A stretch of DNA of 64,000 nucleotides from Lumbricus rubellus (lineage: Eukaryota > Annelida > Clitellata > Crassiclitellata > Lumbricidae), in the NCBI GenBank assembly GCA_945859605.1, contig OX243825.1, positions 30,082,829 to 30,146,828 on the forward strand, written 5' to 3'. Both the position numbers and the translations under genes were made by a program. The notes beneath the pieces are model-generated. The model was given only the letters and a program-made list of their open reading frames with translations, was not told where the DNA came from and made no database searches. Positions 10,886 through 25,100 of the stretch are shown here, piece after piece (position 1 is the stretch's first letter; every line of letters begins with the position of its first letter).

Positions 10886-12229
10886 AATTATTATAACTGT
10901 ACTGTTACTGTATGGATAGTGCTTCTACGTAACTATTAATGCACAATTATCAATTAAATGGGAAAAACAACAAAACATTCCCGATTTCAGTCATGTTAAA
11001 CAGTGGCGGCGCCAGGATTTCAGATTTTTGTTGGCGGGGAATGAAGTTGGTCCAGAAATTTTCATTTTTTATTCACAAAATTTCTGACGAACTTTTTTAG
11101 TCAGTTGGTTTGAATCTCATGAAAATATTCCACTTTTCGTAAAAATCCGACGACTTTTTAGTAATTAATTTTGTCTCTTTGTTGGTCTAATCTCTTCCAA
11201 GATATTTCATTTACCATGTCCTCCAAAAGCCCGATGACTTTTTTAATTGGGAGAGGGCTAATATGAAAAAAAGTTCATTTTCCCTTTAAAAAAACCGAAT
11301 GACCTTTTCAGGGGGGCTGGGCTTAGATTCTTAACAGTTCATAATCAATCAATCAATCAATTTTCGTTTGATCAAAACTTCAGGCTGGAGAACGCAGCAT
11401 GTTACATACAACTAATTTTACAATGGTTTCATATATAAGTTCAGATTATATATGCAACATAATATGTTGCAAATTTTTCTTATTCTAAGAATAAAAGGAA
11501 AAATGTCATTGAGACATTATAGTCTATGTTCAAACAAATCATTTACATTATCGCTCAAACAGAAGTTGGATTTGACAATTTTCCGGACATGGAATGCTTC
11601 TGAGAAAAAATTTGACCGTCTCAACGCCACTGGCGCTGGTTATCCAATGGGTCACCATGCAGTACACCCCCTCATAACTTAACATAAATACGCAGTAAGT
11701 TTACTTATTCTACATCGAAAGTACGTCATCGGTTTGCCTTCTCCTACATTAATATATATGCTTCAGGTCATGTTTGAGGGTGTTTGAACAAACCATAGAT
11801 AATGGAAACTGTTAGGTTTTATCGCTTCCTTATTCTTCAATATTGCAAAAAATATGCAATTGTTTTCTTTTATTAACGCAGTTCTAATGTCTTGTTTTGT
11901 TTAAATACCAGAATTATCAGCGCACAACAAGAATAGTGTTTTAATTGTGCCATGGTGAGTTTGAAGTTCGGTATTTACTCATGACCTTATATTATTATTA
12001 TGCTAGTTTGTGTGATTTGGTAAGTAAGCAAGAAATTAGCAGCTTGAAAGATTGCTACGATGTCTTAATTGTGACGGATCGACCTTTCAGTTTGTTTCTC
12101 CAATCTGAGTTGCGAGACATGCACTTTAAAGCTGCGAAAGTTCGTTGCCTGTGCCCACCATTTGGGTATTTCACCATAGCCTATGGTAAAACCGTAGTTT
12201 ATGTTTTTAAATAATGGGGTTTCATCGTT
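10886..12229. other. Spacer with a hAT-like remnant
   Basis: From 11004 the sequence starts CAGTGGCGGCGCCAGGATTT, a typical hAT-like terminus. It then has several degenerate 'cgaactttttagtca / ccgatgacttttttaattgg' segments resembling the internal units of the hAT copy at 56921-57490. No matching right end was found. A (CAAT)n run lies at 11345-11361. No gene is seen here. Confidence 0.35.
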
Positions 12230-12910
12230 GGTCGAATTCATGTCGGGTTGACGAACAGAATTTATGCTAACTGTTTGAAATTAAGGGATTGTGGGATTTT
12301 GATTTTTTTGGCTGAAATCGAAGCTGGGTTGAATAACAATAATTTTTTTTCTATTTTAACGGATGTTTTATTGTGAAAGATAATTTATGCATTAAGAGAG
12401 CCTGATTACACAATTTCTTTCTTTTAAAAGTAGAAGCTTGATAGATGAAAATGATTCTGGTTAAACTAGAAGATGGATGATTAAAGATAATGATGCTGCA
12501 AAGTGCGAATAATAATTTATGACTCTAAAATGCACATTTACTATTTGTCATTTAAGATGGAAGCTGGATTGACAAAAATTATTGTTTTGTTGAAATGGAA
12601 ATTTAATTGATTAAACTAATTCTTTCCTTACAGAGAAGATCTGTGGAATTGGCCTATTTGTTTCGCCTGACAAATGCTTGTTCGATGAAGTTTTCCGAAA
12701 TGGAATTGAGATTGATGGGAATGATTAAGCATGAGTTGGATTGAAAAAAGTTCCTAGTTAAATTAAAGATAGATTGATGACCACAATACTTGCTTAAATT
12801 AAAGAATTTTGATTGCCAAAAATTGCCTCCTTAAATTGAAAATGGATTGATGAAATTTATCAAGGTCATCAGAAGACTTCAATTTTCAGTGAGGCACAAA
12901 AATATTTTCA
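12230..12910. repeat. Palindromic tandem-repeat family, copy near the ARHGAP-like gene
   Basis: It has repeated units like 'gaagctgggttgaataac', 'gaagatggatgattaaagat' and 'gaagctggattgacaaaa', with a terminal-type block GCGAATAATAATTTATGACT and CTAAAATGCAC at about 12505-12535. Only about 250 bases separate it from the first coding exon of the RhoGAP gene. Confidence 0.5.
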
Positions 12911-13163
12911 TCCATCCAGTTTCCATTTTATATTTGAAAAAAGCATCTTGCATCATAACCTTGGTTTTTCGGGAATTATGTTAGTTTAATCAACTTGACA
13001 ACTTATAGAAGAGGGTGAGGGTCATTTGTTCGTACCCATCGCTTCCAATTGATGATGGTGATTGCCTTTCCACCAGAATATTCAGTCAGTGTAGAATTTT
13101 GAACGATTTGGTGATGTACATTGTACATGTATTGATCGTTTGTTTAATTTCAGACTGGAGGCC

Positions 13164-16100
13164 ATGGCTTCCTTTAAAATCGCGAACACATCTTTCGTGC
13201 ATCTCTTGCACGACTACATGTACACCCACCCCGCTGACAAGTCCTTGGTCTGTCTCAACGCTGGAGAGAATTTCCATCTCGTCGAAAAGGTCTCCGAGAA
13301 CTGGTGGTCCGTGATCCGAACGGAGCAAGACCGCCAGCTGCTCTATGTTCCAGCGTGCTACATCGAGGAAATCCCGCGTGGGAAACATTCGCCTGTCACT
13401 GCGAATCTTTCCGGAAGGAGGGATCCGCCCCCTAAACCACCGGTGAAGCCTAAAAATCTTCACGGAAAGCTCGATCCTTCGCATGAAACTAACAAATCGC
13501 TCCCGGCCATAACAGACGAGGCGCGAATCGAACTCTTCAATATTCTGATATCACGAAATAACGAGAAGTTGAAGAGCAGGGAAGCGAAGAGGGAAGCGGG
13601 ATACAGAAGCAGCGACGAAAGCGATTTGGAGAAGGGAAATCGCGTTGGTGAAGATGCGGACATGGCTGGCGACAGAGACGTCTTTGATGAGAGCAGTGGG
13701 AGTTTGGTTAAGCATGGATATAAGGGTAGTATGCAGAGTCTGGATGTAGAGTTCCTTGACGATTACGATGCTTTTGAGGCATCGTTAAATGACAAGGTGA
13801 GTGTGTTATTGCTTTGATGCATTCTTTTAGGGTTCTTAATTTTCATTTCACTTATTGCTTCCCAAATAATATTTTCATTTCATTTATTGCTTTCCATATA
13901 ATTGTACAGGACATACATGTAAGTTTAGGTTGAAGAAAAAATATGCAATTTTAAATAGAGAAACTTGTCATTTATAAAGGTAGTGCGTGTAGACAATGAA
14001 GAGAAAGAATAATTGCTAAACTTAACTTGTAAGATGTTGGGAGATTGATAATTGGAATTTGGAAGATTGAGTCACACTGATCTAAATGAAATTAGGTAGA
14101 TGGATGGTATTCCTTGTTGAGATCTGTCACATGATTGTGAAAATTATACATCGGAGATGCGTACAATTTATTTGCCAAATGCTGGTAAAGATTATCCGTG
14201 AGTTTGAAAAGTTTTCTGTCACAGTGTTTGTTAGGAGCTTTCTGTCAGTATGTTTAAAAAGTATTCTTTGACATGTTCTATAGTCAATATTTTAAGATCT
14301 CCATTTTGTTCACATTGCACTTGAAGGTATTGAACAACCATGAAGCTGTTTTAGTATCGAATGCAACTCTGCGTATAAATTGTCATATTTTACACAACGT
14401 TTTGAACCAAATTTCTGGGATATGAGCCCCAGCCTTTGATCAATACAATGTTACATTATACATTACAACTTGTTTTAGTCTCCGAACGAATCAATAGCAA
14501 GTCATCACACGAACACGCAATTCCTACACGTCCAGGGCCATCAGTCTGGTCTTCCTCCCTGGCCACCAGATGGAGCTGTGCCACAGAAAACCTACGATGG
14601 TGGTTATGAGAGTTACTGTGATAACGAGTCAGGCCGGACTTATTACTACAATCGTTTGACGCAGGAAAGAAGTTGGACCCTGCCTCGAAAAGTGTCGCAG
14701 TCCGCAAAGGAAAATGCTGGCGAGGTCAGATTTTCGAAAAATTAATGCTGTTAAAGAATTGTGGGCAATTTAAGAGCCATCTAGTTTCTGGGAGAGGTGA
14801 GGTTAAGTTTAGATGGAAAGAGGATGTGGGTATATTGGCTTTAGGTGAGTAGTTGATTGCAATATGAGCTGTGAGCACTTATCCAGTGTGTGTTTAAGGT
14901 AAAAGGAAAGTTTAAAGTAGTGAATGAATTGACACAAGTTACTAAGCTTAACGAATAGATAAGGTTGGAAATTCCAGACATGGGTTCTGAAACCAAAAGG
15001 ACTCGTTCACAAAGAACAGTTCATTGCTTTAGATATGACCATTTGAAGTAAGTCAGCCCGATAATCATGTTATATATAAAGTAAAGATTAATGAATAAAC
15101 ACTTAACGATACCATATTCTAGATATCACTGGGCCTTATCTTGACTGACTTTGTATTTACCTCTCATCTTGCTTGCCTTCAATCGGCCTTAAATGCTTCA
15201 GCTTGGCTCATAGAAAGAATACTCTTTTTAGTCTCCAAGGCACAGCTGGGAAATGCCCCTAAATAATACCCCTCGAACTATGTACGAAAACTGTTATAAA
15301 ACTGCCCTTCATCTTGCCCACTGAATTCGGGTGATTGTCTTGATATTTTTGTTCCCGGGACTAGGATTGATTTTTTCACAGCATCGGGCATTTATCGTGG
15401 TGGTGGGCCCCACCATTTTGAATGACTTTCCTCCATCACTAAGGTGTAAAATGATGACTGATTTTTCCTTATCAGTCTCTCAACCTTTGCCCTACAATTA
15501 ATGATTGGATCGGTTTAAAAATTGTCAGGTGAGAAAGGCCTCAGCAGTGGTTAAGGTCTAGCATTTCTTTTCCCATAGAGTGTCCATGCTGAGAGCACCT
15601 CTGAACAGTCATTCTTCAAGAAGTGCTTTATCAATTCAATTCAGTTTGTTTTTTGTTCCCGTAACAAAGTAGACAATTATTAAGCACAGTGATTAATTGT
15701 AGTTGACTAAATGATGATGTGCAATCATTATGGCATATGTTATGGAGCATCTATAGGCTACTTGAAGAGAGTGATCCCACTGTACCAAATTGTATATAAT
15801 ATTATACTGCTTTGACATGGTAGCAATTTAATAAGAAACAGATCTTACAATGGTGGTAGCTTGAGAAGCATTTAAACAGTGTCATCAGACATCAGGATAC
15901 CTTTTGTCTGCCTTAACTAAAAATGAATAAAAATTAAACATCTACAGGTTAATAAAATACCATAGTTTATTTGACATTTTTAATTGTGTATGGATCTGTA
16001 GATCTATGATTAGATACGGTACTCTATGTATAAACTCAACCTTTTGCCTACACCATGGGAATTTAAAAAATTAAGGTTTTTGGAAGCTATTCTAATAACA

Positions 16101-19100
16101 AATAAATACTTTTTCCTATTAAATTTATTTATATGCAGGATGGCTCAAAGAATGGCTTGAGTGGTGTTCCATCTGTTTGGAGGGAAGAACAGAATGCTAG
16201 TGGAGAAACTGTCTTTGTAAACCAGATAAACAGTGAAAAGGTAAGATCTATGCAGTAAGTTTAGGTTATAAAAGTTCACCTTCAATCATGGCTGCTTCTG
16301 TTAGTAATTACTGATATGCTATTTAATTATTTCGACCTCTGCTCTGGTTTGGAATATGTATACATGTAATGCTCAATTTTTGTGCATGTGAACCAGTGTG
16401 GATTTTTTTCTACTTATCTAAGCTCTAGTTTGCTGTGTTCTTGTTAAGCATTCTAAATTATTCGTCCCATATGGCATTATGTTCATCTATCCAACTTCTA
16501 CTTCGGCAAAATAGTTTTCATCAATCCAGATTCCAGTTAAACAAAGATTATTATAATTATTTTTTCAAGCAGCCATCGGTATTAGGTGTTATTTACTTAA
16601 CCTTGGCATATGATGATGGGTGGTCTGCCTTGCTGTCCATTCAGCCGTGTATGGAAGATGGGCTCGTTATAGCTGAATTGGCTTACAGCATTGGTGAAGA
16701 AAAAATCTCGGGCCAAGTTTCTGCCCTGAACATTGGTAAACCCTAACCTCGGTTGAAATACGGGCACAATTACTTGTAAATTTTGTATCCCACACGCTGG
16801 TAACATTAATTCGATGTAATTGTGAATAATATTATGTTAAAAAATTTCAGTGGATTCAGTTGTTTGATACCAGTGAAAGTAGGCAGTACTTCTTCAATGA
16901 CGAAAGACAGGAATCACGTTGGGATCTGCCGGAGGTAACGCAAGACTTTGTTCTGTTTTCGACTTAATGTACCAAGAGAATGTACTCTGATCGGAAAAAT
17001 TCTTTTGCACCATGATTGCAACATACTAGACATCAATTGATTGTCACTTTTAAGCTGGTAATACCAAAGTTGCAATTCTTACTAAAGTGGATTGCAACAG
17101 TCTTTCTCTCAGGACTCAATCAATCAATCAATTTGTTTATTTTATGTAATAAAGTTGACTCATACGTGCTATAAGCAGACAGGATTTATCTGGATTCTGG
17201 ACATTATGAAGACAGTCACAATGCAGAGATAGACTAATGTTAGTACACAAGTAGTTTAAGTCTTCACTGTAATTCTCAGTTGCAGACCACATTCTGAGAC
17301 TTTACAAACAACATTACAGGTAAGCGTGTACATGCAAAGACAAGAAAGGCAGACTATAATTATCATATGAATAAGAAACGTTCTTCGCGTTCTATCGTCA
17401 GCCTCCAGAAGAACTCTTATCATGTGCTCTTGGTCGAAGGAAATGCTCCAACTGCTTCATCAGGGGCAAATAATAAAACGGCATGTGCTCAGGATTGAGC
17501 ACAATCGAAGCGATAGTGCCTTGTCTGCCTTGAGCGCATTTGCTCAAAAGATGGCATTTCCTCGGGTACGTATCCCAGCAGACAAAGTCGGTTTAATACA
17601 GCATACAGCCTTCTTCGATCACAAGAGCCTACAATACCCACCATGAAGGCAATGAGTAAAGCAAACCAACCACACCTGTGGATCTCACAACATCATGCAA
17701 TCCATGAGCTGATAAAACCCTTATAGCATATTGAGCCTACTGTAACAGCGCTCACGAGCCTTAGATGAGTAGATGTGCTTATAAATAATATGTGAAATGA
17801 AGTTATGGTGCTCTTTAACCCCTTAATAGGTCATGAAAGTTATGTGGTCAGGCTTGAAGGTTATTCTAGTTGCTGCAGAGGTGTGATATCAATGTCCAAA
17901 GGACATGAATGTTACCATTGGTATTGAAATAACAGATTTGCTTGAATGATTCAACTTTGCATAAATTTGTGATTTTAATTTATTTCAGTTTGAAGCCAAT
18001 GATGATCAAAAATTTGGTGAAGACTCAGCCAGTGATATCTATCAGGTGAGTTAGTTTGACATGAAAATACATTTTTTTGAAGAACTGCTACAAAAGAGAC
18101 TTGTATTATTTACAACCATACACTGTAAATAGTCAGGGTTGTACTTAAACGAAACACAAATATTTTTTAGGTGAGTACACGCTGTACACCCTCGTGTGCA
18201 GCCCTGTTAATATTGCTCTTTGAGGCTACCCCTGCTGAGAGCCTGCTCTTTATATTTTCATCATCTAAGTAAGTAAGTAAGTATTGACTTGAATTCTCAG
18301 TTGCAGACTGTATTTTGAGTTACAAATGACATTATACATAATAGGCATGTACATTATACAATGTACATTCAAAAACAAGAATCAACAGAATATTATTATG
18401 TTATAGTAGCATGTGAATAAGAAACGTTCATCACATTTTGATCTTCAGTCTCTGGGAGAATGCTATGTGGGCCTTTCTGTGCGTATTTACAATTTGGAAA
18501 CAAGTTGACTTACAACTGCCACTGCCTATCATGTTCATTGTTCAACTTACTAACATATGCATTTTATAATATTTTACAAACTTGACAAAGGTAAAACTGT
18601 CGAGAATATAGTAAACGGTTTTGATAATTGGAGTCAATATTGGCTGTATGTTGTTGAATGTGAAATAGTGTACACATTCTGAAATTGAAAGTTAAAGTTT
18701 GGTTTTCTTTTTCAGTTTATCATGCCCCCCCCCCCCAATCATGTATCATAGGTCATAGCTCTATGACTTGCACTCTCCTCAAATTGCAAGCACATGTTAG
18801 CTAATCATATGCCCGCATCTGGTTGATGGCCTTTTGTAGTGTTTTTTGAGCAGGATCTAAAATTCTGCTCAATTATCTGTGCTTCAAGGTTGACGGTTGC
18901 AACCCGCATGTTGCTGTGATAATATATAATTTGGTTTAATCAGCTTAAACTGCCTGTTCTTAGAGATCTTTAACTGAATCTAATGTGTTTTGTTAGTTCA
19001 GAAATAATGTCACTGCTATGTGCATTTGAGACCAATTTCTGCATGTTGTTTGGGACGAAATTTGTGAATAGTTATCAGCATCTAACGTGTTATTTTCTTC

Positions 19101-22100
19101 GTATGTTGTCAGCATAGCTCAAATACACTTTTAGACTCCTCTCAAGATGTAGTTTTAGTTACAGTTATTCATCAGTTTCTCAGATTTACTTACAGTTAAC
19201 TGCAAAACATCTTAAAATTATTTTGAGTTTTCAGTTATAGTTTCAGTTAATAGTTCTAAATAACACTGGTGTCGGGTCCACACACACTGACACACACGCA
19301 CATGTTGACCACAAAGAATAGCTTTCCATCCATATTTGACAACATAATTTTATCTAGGGTCTTTGGACGAAGCAACCCTGACATCGAAATTAGAAATTCA
19401 AACTTGATTAATGGAGCGGTAGCTTCAACATTTGCAGCTTATCTTAACTCACACTCTTTCCGAACCTGTGCCTTTGACAGTTTCTTAAAAGACTTTGTAA
19501 ACATCTTGATGTTTCATCCATCCATATCTTTTTGTTGCAGTTTTCTGATAAAGCTGGAACGCTATACAAAGCAAAGCTGTCGGAGAATGGAAAGAAAATA
19601 AAGTAAGTGAATTGTCTTCTAAAAGTTAATTCTGAATTGTCTCTTTACATTAATTCTGAATTGTCTCTTTACATTAATTCTGAATTGTCTCTTTACATTA
19701 ATTCTGAATTGTCTCTTTACATTAATTCTGAATTGTCTCTTTACATTAATTCTGAATTGTCTCTTTACATTAATTCTGAATTGTCTCTTTACATTAATTC
19801 TGAATTGTCTCTTTACATTAATTCTGAATTGTCTCTTTACATTAATTCTGAATTGTCTCTTTACATTAATTCTGAATTGTCTCTTTACATTAATTCTGAA
19901 TTGTCTCTTTACATTAATTCTGGTTAACAACTCTAAAATTAGTTGTGAAGTTGGAATTGCATGTATTTAATTTCGTTGAATAAATTTCTAAACCAAAGCC
20001 GTGCAATTGTATGTATTGTTGAAATGTGACATTATGATACCGTGCATCTGGAACTTTATCAGGCTTAATTGCCATTTGTGTGAAGGAGCTAATGATGCTG
20101 CAATTAGTAATTTGTAGTGTAGGTAAACATCATTGATGATAACAAGTAAAGAGAGAAAGCTGTTTGCGATAGATGGCTGAAGGATGTTTGATATTAAACA
20201 TCAAGGTCACTTGATGATTGATTTGCTCTTTAGCTCTGTGCTTTCCTTTCCTTCATATCTTCCTGTTAATGCTCATTTTCCTGTCGATGCTCGTTTTCCT
20301 TGTCTCCTCTCAATCTACTATGAACCACTACTTTCTGTTTACAACTCTGCCATGTACATGTAGAAGGACATGCAGCACTGGGGTGCTACTTTCGTTTTTG
20401 TACTAGCCGTTGTAGCACAAAGCGGTATTAATGTCCCTCATAGTATTAACTTGCTTCACCACACTGGTTAGTATGCCTTTAAAAAAATGCAGTGTTGCAC
20501 TAAATACTGCCTTTCCTCACCTTTGTCCTTTTTGTGTATTGCCTGCTTTATACACTGGTTTAAATTTTAAGTAAGCCAAACTGTTTTTCGTATATCTCTA
20601 TTGCCGGATAACATATCACGTTAAAATTTTCCAAATATTTAGAGAATTAGACCATGAATAATTGAATATGGTTCCAAAATTTCATGAGATAAAGTTGAAC
20701 TGGCATTGAAGATATTTGAAAAACAGTTCAATGCTTTCTTTTTTGAACCACGGTGTACATTGCATCGTCAGGCATGTGCCTCGGAGTTAGTGAATGGTGC
20801 TTTATTAATGTTCAATTGCAATTCCCTGAGGACTTTGCATTTCACATTATATACAGGGTGGGCCATAAAAAAGTAACCCCCTACGGTTTTTTGTCCATAT
20901 CTTGGCCAGAAGTAAGAATTTCGAGATGAAATTTTACAGGCTTAAAGACAATTCATATTTACACATGATGGCCAGATTTCATCAAAATATTTCCAACAAA
21001 GCAAAAGTTATATCACATTTAGTGAGGCCAACCACCGTTTTTTGACGATTCAAAAATGCGACGCAACAAAAAGTTGCCAAAAATGAGTTTAATTATTCAG
21101 GCCAATATCTTGTTTAGAAGTAGGAATATCGAAATGAAATTTTGCAGGCTTAAAGATAATTCATATCTACACATGATGGCCAGATTTCATCAAAATATTT
21201 CAAACAGAACAAAAGTTACGCCACATTCAGTGAGGCCCCCGCCGTTTTTTGACGATTCAGAAGGGTAACGCAACAAAAAAGTAGCAAAAACACAATTTTA
21301 TTAAGTCTTATCTCAAATATTTGTTATCAAATAGCCTTGATATTGTCAGATGATCATTATTATTGCAATTTTAAACAGAGAGAGGGTACCAGCATAGATG
21401 CACGTCACCATGAACTCACTTAGCAAGATGGCAATCAAATTGGTAAATAAGGAATCTGTCAGATTAATCAACAGGTCCATCAAGAACTCTGCAAAGAAAC
21501 TCAAAGGAAGTGTTGGCACTGGTGGTGGGCACATTGAACACAAGTTGTGGAGCACTACCAAGTTCACTTGACAACAGTTATTTGAGATGAGACTTAATAA
21601 AATCGTGTTTTTGTTACTTTTTGTTGCGTTTCGTTTTTGAATCGTCAAAAACGGTGGGGGGCCTCTCTAAAAGTGGTATAACTTATGTTCCGTTTGAGAT
21701 AGTTTGATGAAATTTGGCGATCATGTGTAAATATGAATTGTTTTTCAGACTGTAAAATTTCATTTCGAAATTCTTACTTTTGACCAAGATATGGGCAAAA
21801 AACCTACTTTTTGTTGCATTTCGTTTTTGAATCGTCAAAAAACGAGGGGTGGCCTCACTAAAAGTGATATAACTATTGTTCTGTTCGAAATATTTTGATG
21901 AAATCTGGCCATCATGTGTAAATATGAATTGTCTATAAGCCTGTAAAATTTCATTTCGAATTTCTTTCTTCTGGCCAAGATATGGGCAAAAAACCGTAGG
22001 GGGTTACTTTTTTATGGCCCACCCTGTATGTATGATGCTGTAATTTTTATTATTTTTACGAACATTTTGGATGTGCGCATGCTCGCAGAAATGCGACTCA

Positions 22101-25100
22101 GAAACGTGTTTTATCAGTCGCAATGTGAGGAGTGAACCCAAGTTCTTGAAAGCCAAGGTGAAATAGTGGGTTTTGAAGTGTTTCTTATTTAAAGGAGGAA
22201 ATGAGTTTGAATTTCCTTAGACAAGCTCAAACATGAAAAGGAGAGAGCCAATGATGATAAGTAGGGGTTTCTGCTTTGAAACTCAACCAAAGGATCCATG
22301 CATGCATTCATTATTCATTATTTAATTCATCATAGAAATTTATATAGCTCCACTTCACGGTTACTACTCAGGAGCACTCCCAACCCAACCTCGGCTGAAA
22401 AGTACTGTTTTAAGGTTGCGATAAAATGCATCTGAGCAAATCCTAGGCTAAGGCGTAGTAGAGACAGTGGGATCCAATTCCATATCCTGAGGTCAATAAC
22501 AGAAGTGTCAGAGTCTGAGGCAATTGCTTGCAGTGGTTAATCCTATATGACAAACGGGGAAGCATAGAGAAGGTGAGGGATGGTGCTTGCCCAAGCTAAA
22601 TCGTGAGGGCGGCAGAGGAGAAAGCCATATGAGCGTTCACATCATATGGTAGTATGCGTATTGTGTTGTTGTTTTCTTCAGGAAAAGCTGGTCGCATTCG
22701 TACGTTGTGCTGTGTGGGTCGATGCTTTACTTTCACAAAGAGCAGAAGGCAATTAATACCGTAAGATTGAACATCAAGGGGTGAGGTACGGTAGAGTGAT
22801 CAACCATTTGTTGCATGTGTCTGTCACCGGTGTTACCATATAGTGCACATTGGAGTTGTGCTATGGGTACAGCACAGCAACATGTAAAAAACCACTGGTG
22901 CCAAAGTTCTGTGTTGGCAGTGAGGCTGGAAATTTACAATGATTTTGGATGCGTGATTCAGATTTGATGAGAATTGTGTGTTTTATGTTCCATATGAGAG
23001 AATTTTATGGCAAACATTTTTTATATCGTAATGTTAGAATTATTTGTTTTTCTGATTATGCAGATTTTTAATGTTTAAACTATTTGATTTTTAGTTTTAT
23101 TGTGCTTCAGTTGTTACAACTTCTAGAAGAATTGCCAAAAAAACAAGCATGAGTGTGAAATTTATGTTTTTCTGTTTTATGCAGTTTGTTATCAAAGAAA
23201 CTTTCTGCTAATTCCATATGAACAAAGAATTTTCAGAGTAAATTTTTAATTTCAAAATGTGATCTTTTAAAGTAGTTTGCCTGTTTGCTGCATGCAAGTA
23301 TAATAAAACTAATAGTTAAAATAACTGCTCTGATCTTACCAATATAATTATATACTTGTTTTTCTACACACAGAAGGTGAATATGAGCAAACCTGAAGGA
23401 TTTCTTGATCTTCGTTCAACAACCGTTCAGATGGGAATCAACAACCGTAGCAGTCGGAAAAATCTTATTCAGGTCTGCATGTTAATTTACTTTGTTCAGA
23501 CGAACTGTGTTGCAGTACTTTCATTTTAGTGGCCTAAATTATCCGCCTGATGGTGTTTTTTGTCAGTCAAACTTTTGCGTGAATCATTTTCATCAAGCCA
23601 TCTTCAATTTAGGCAGCAGTTCATTTCATCAGTCCATCTTTAATTTAAGTGGCAATTGCTTTTCATCAATCGAACTCTGATTTAAGCAAGAATTTGTTCA
23701 TCACTCCTACTTGTATTTAATGAGAAATTATTTTCACCAATCCAACTTCTATTTTGCAAAAATTCTTAATCGATCCAAATTGTATCCGACCAACGCTGAA
23801 ACCCTCGCAACGGTGAATAATTTAGAACTCTTTGGCGAATAGTAAGAGAATAGGTCATAATTATAGGGAAGAAAGGATTAGAAAGCTGCAAGAGATTTTC
23901 TGGTAGAGACATTTTGTTAAGTTGATGTGTAGATGATTTACACAAGAGTGGTTAACTAGTTGCTATTGTTAGACATGTCATAGCCTCATAGTCATTGTTG
24001 TTGATTTTCTTAAACTTGTTTATGCTTTTGCTTTTTTCTTATTTTAAGATTCGTTTCCTTGTCAAAATGGTTACTCAATCTCAAAACTTTTCTTCTGATA
24101 ACCTTACGTAGAGGTGTGGAAACTATTGCCTCACTCTAATTCAGCTTTGATCTCTTTTGGCTTGTTGATAGCTATCAAACCCGAATGGCACAGAATATCT
24201 GTTACATCACGAGGAGGTCGATGTTATCGAAGAATGGTACGAAGCCTTATCCAAGAACATATCCCTCCTTGTAAGTAAGACAGTCCTTCAATCTTGCTTG
24301 AATAAATGCAGTGAAATATTATTGCTCATGAATTCAGCTTCTATTTTAGCAAGATTATTTCCAGCAATCACACTTCAATATAAGTAACAATCATTTACTT
24401 CAATACAACATCTATTTTTGATTGCAAAGGCATAACACCAGAATACAGAGTAGAGATAAAGAATAGGTTTGAGATCTTAGAGACAGACGATACAATGGAA
24501 GAGCAGGATACGAACACGTTATGGACAAAGATGAAAACTGCGATCCAGGAGACTGCGGAGAAACATGTACCAAAGAAAACGTCAAGGAAAACTACCCCAT
24601 GGCTATCCAAAGAGACCATTGAGGTGGCAATAGAAAGAAGAGAAGCAAAGAAGGAAGGGAACAGGGATAGGGTAAAAACCTTAAATAAGACCTTCCAAAG
24701 GAAGGCAAGGGAGGATAAAGAAAACCATCTAAAGGAAATGTGTAGGGAGCTGGAGGAAGAAGGAAAGAAAGGACGGACTAAAGAACTGTTCGCAAAGATG
24801 AAGGAAATAACGAAGACAGCAGGCCCTAGAATGGGTTCACTCAAGACGAAGGATGGGAAGATAATAGGAGATGAGGAGGAGATAAAGGAAAGGTGGAGAG
24901 AGTATACGGAAGAGTTGTACATGGAAGATGAATGTGTCGAGAAGGAAAACATCAAAATAGAGGAAGTCGAAAACGAACCAGAGATATTGGAGGTAGAGGT
25001 GGAGTGGGCGATAAAACAGCTCAAGGACAACAAAGCGCCAGGACATGATGGAATACCTATAGAACTGGTAAAGGCGGGAGATGAAGCAGTGGTGAGAACT

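Noticed and set aside
19607..19930. ORFs on both strands encoding SELSLYIN or NVKRQFRI repeats
   Set aside because: They are translations of the 24-bp minisatellite, whose unit is a multiple of three; no start context or domain, and intronic.
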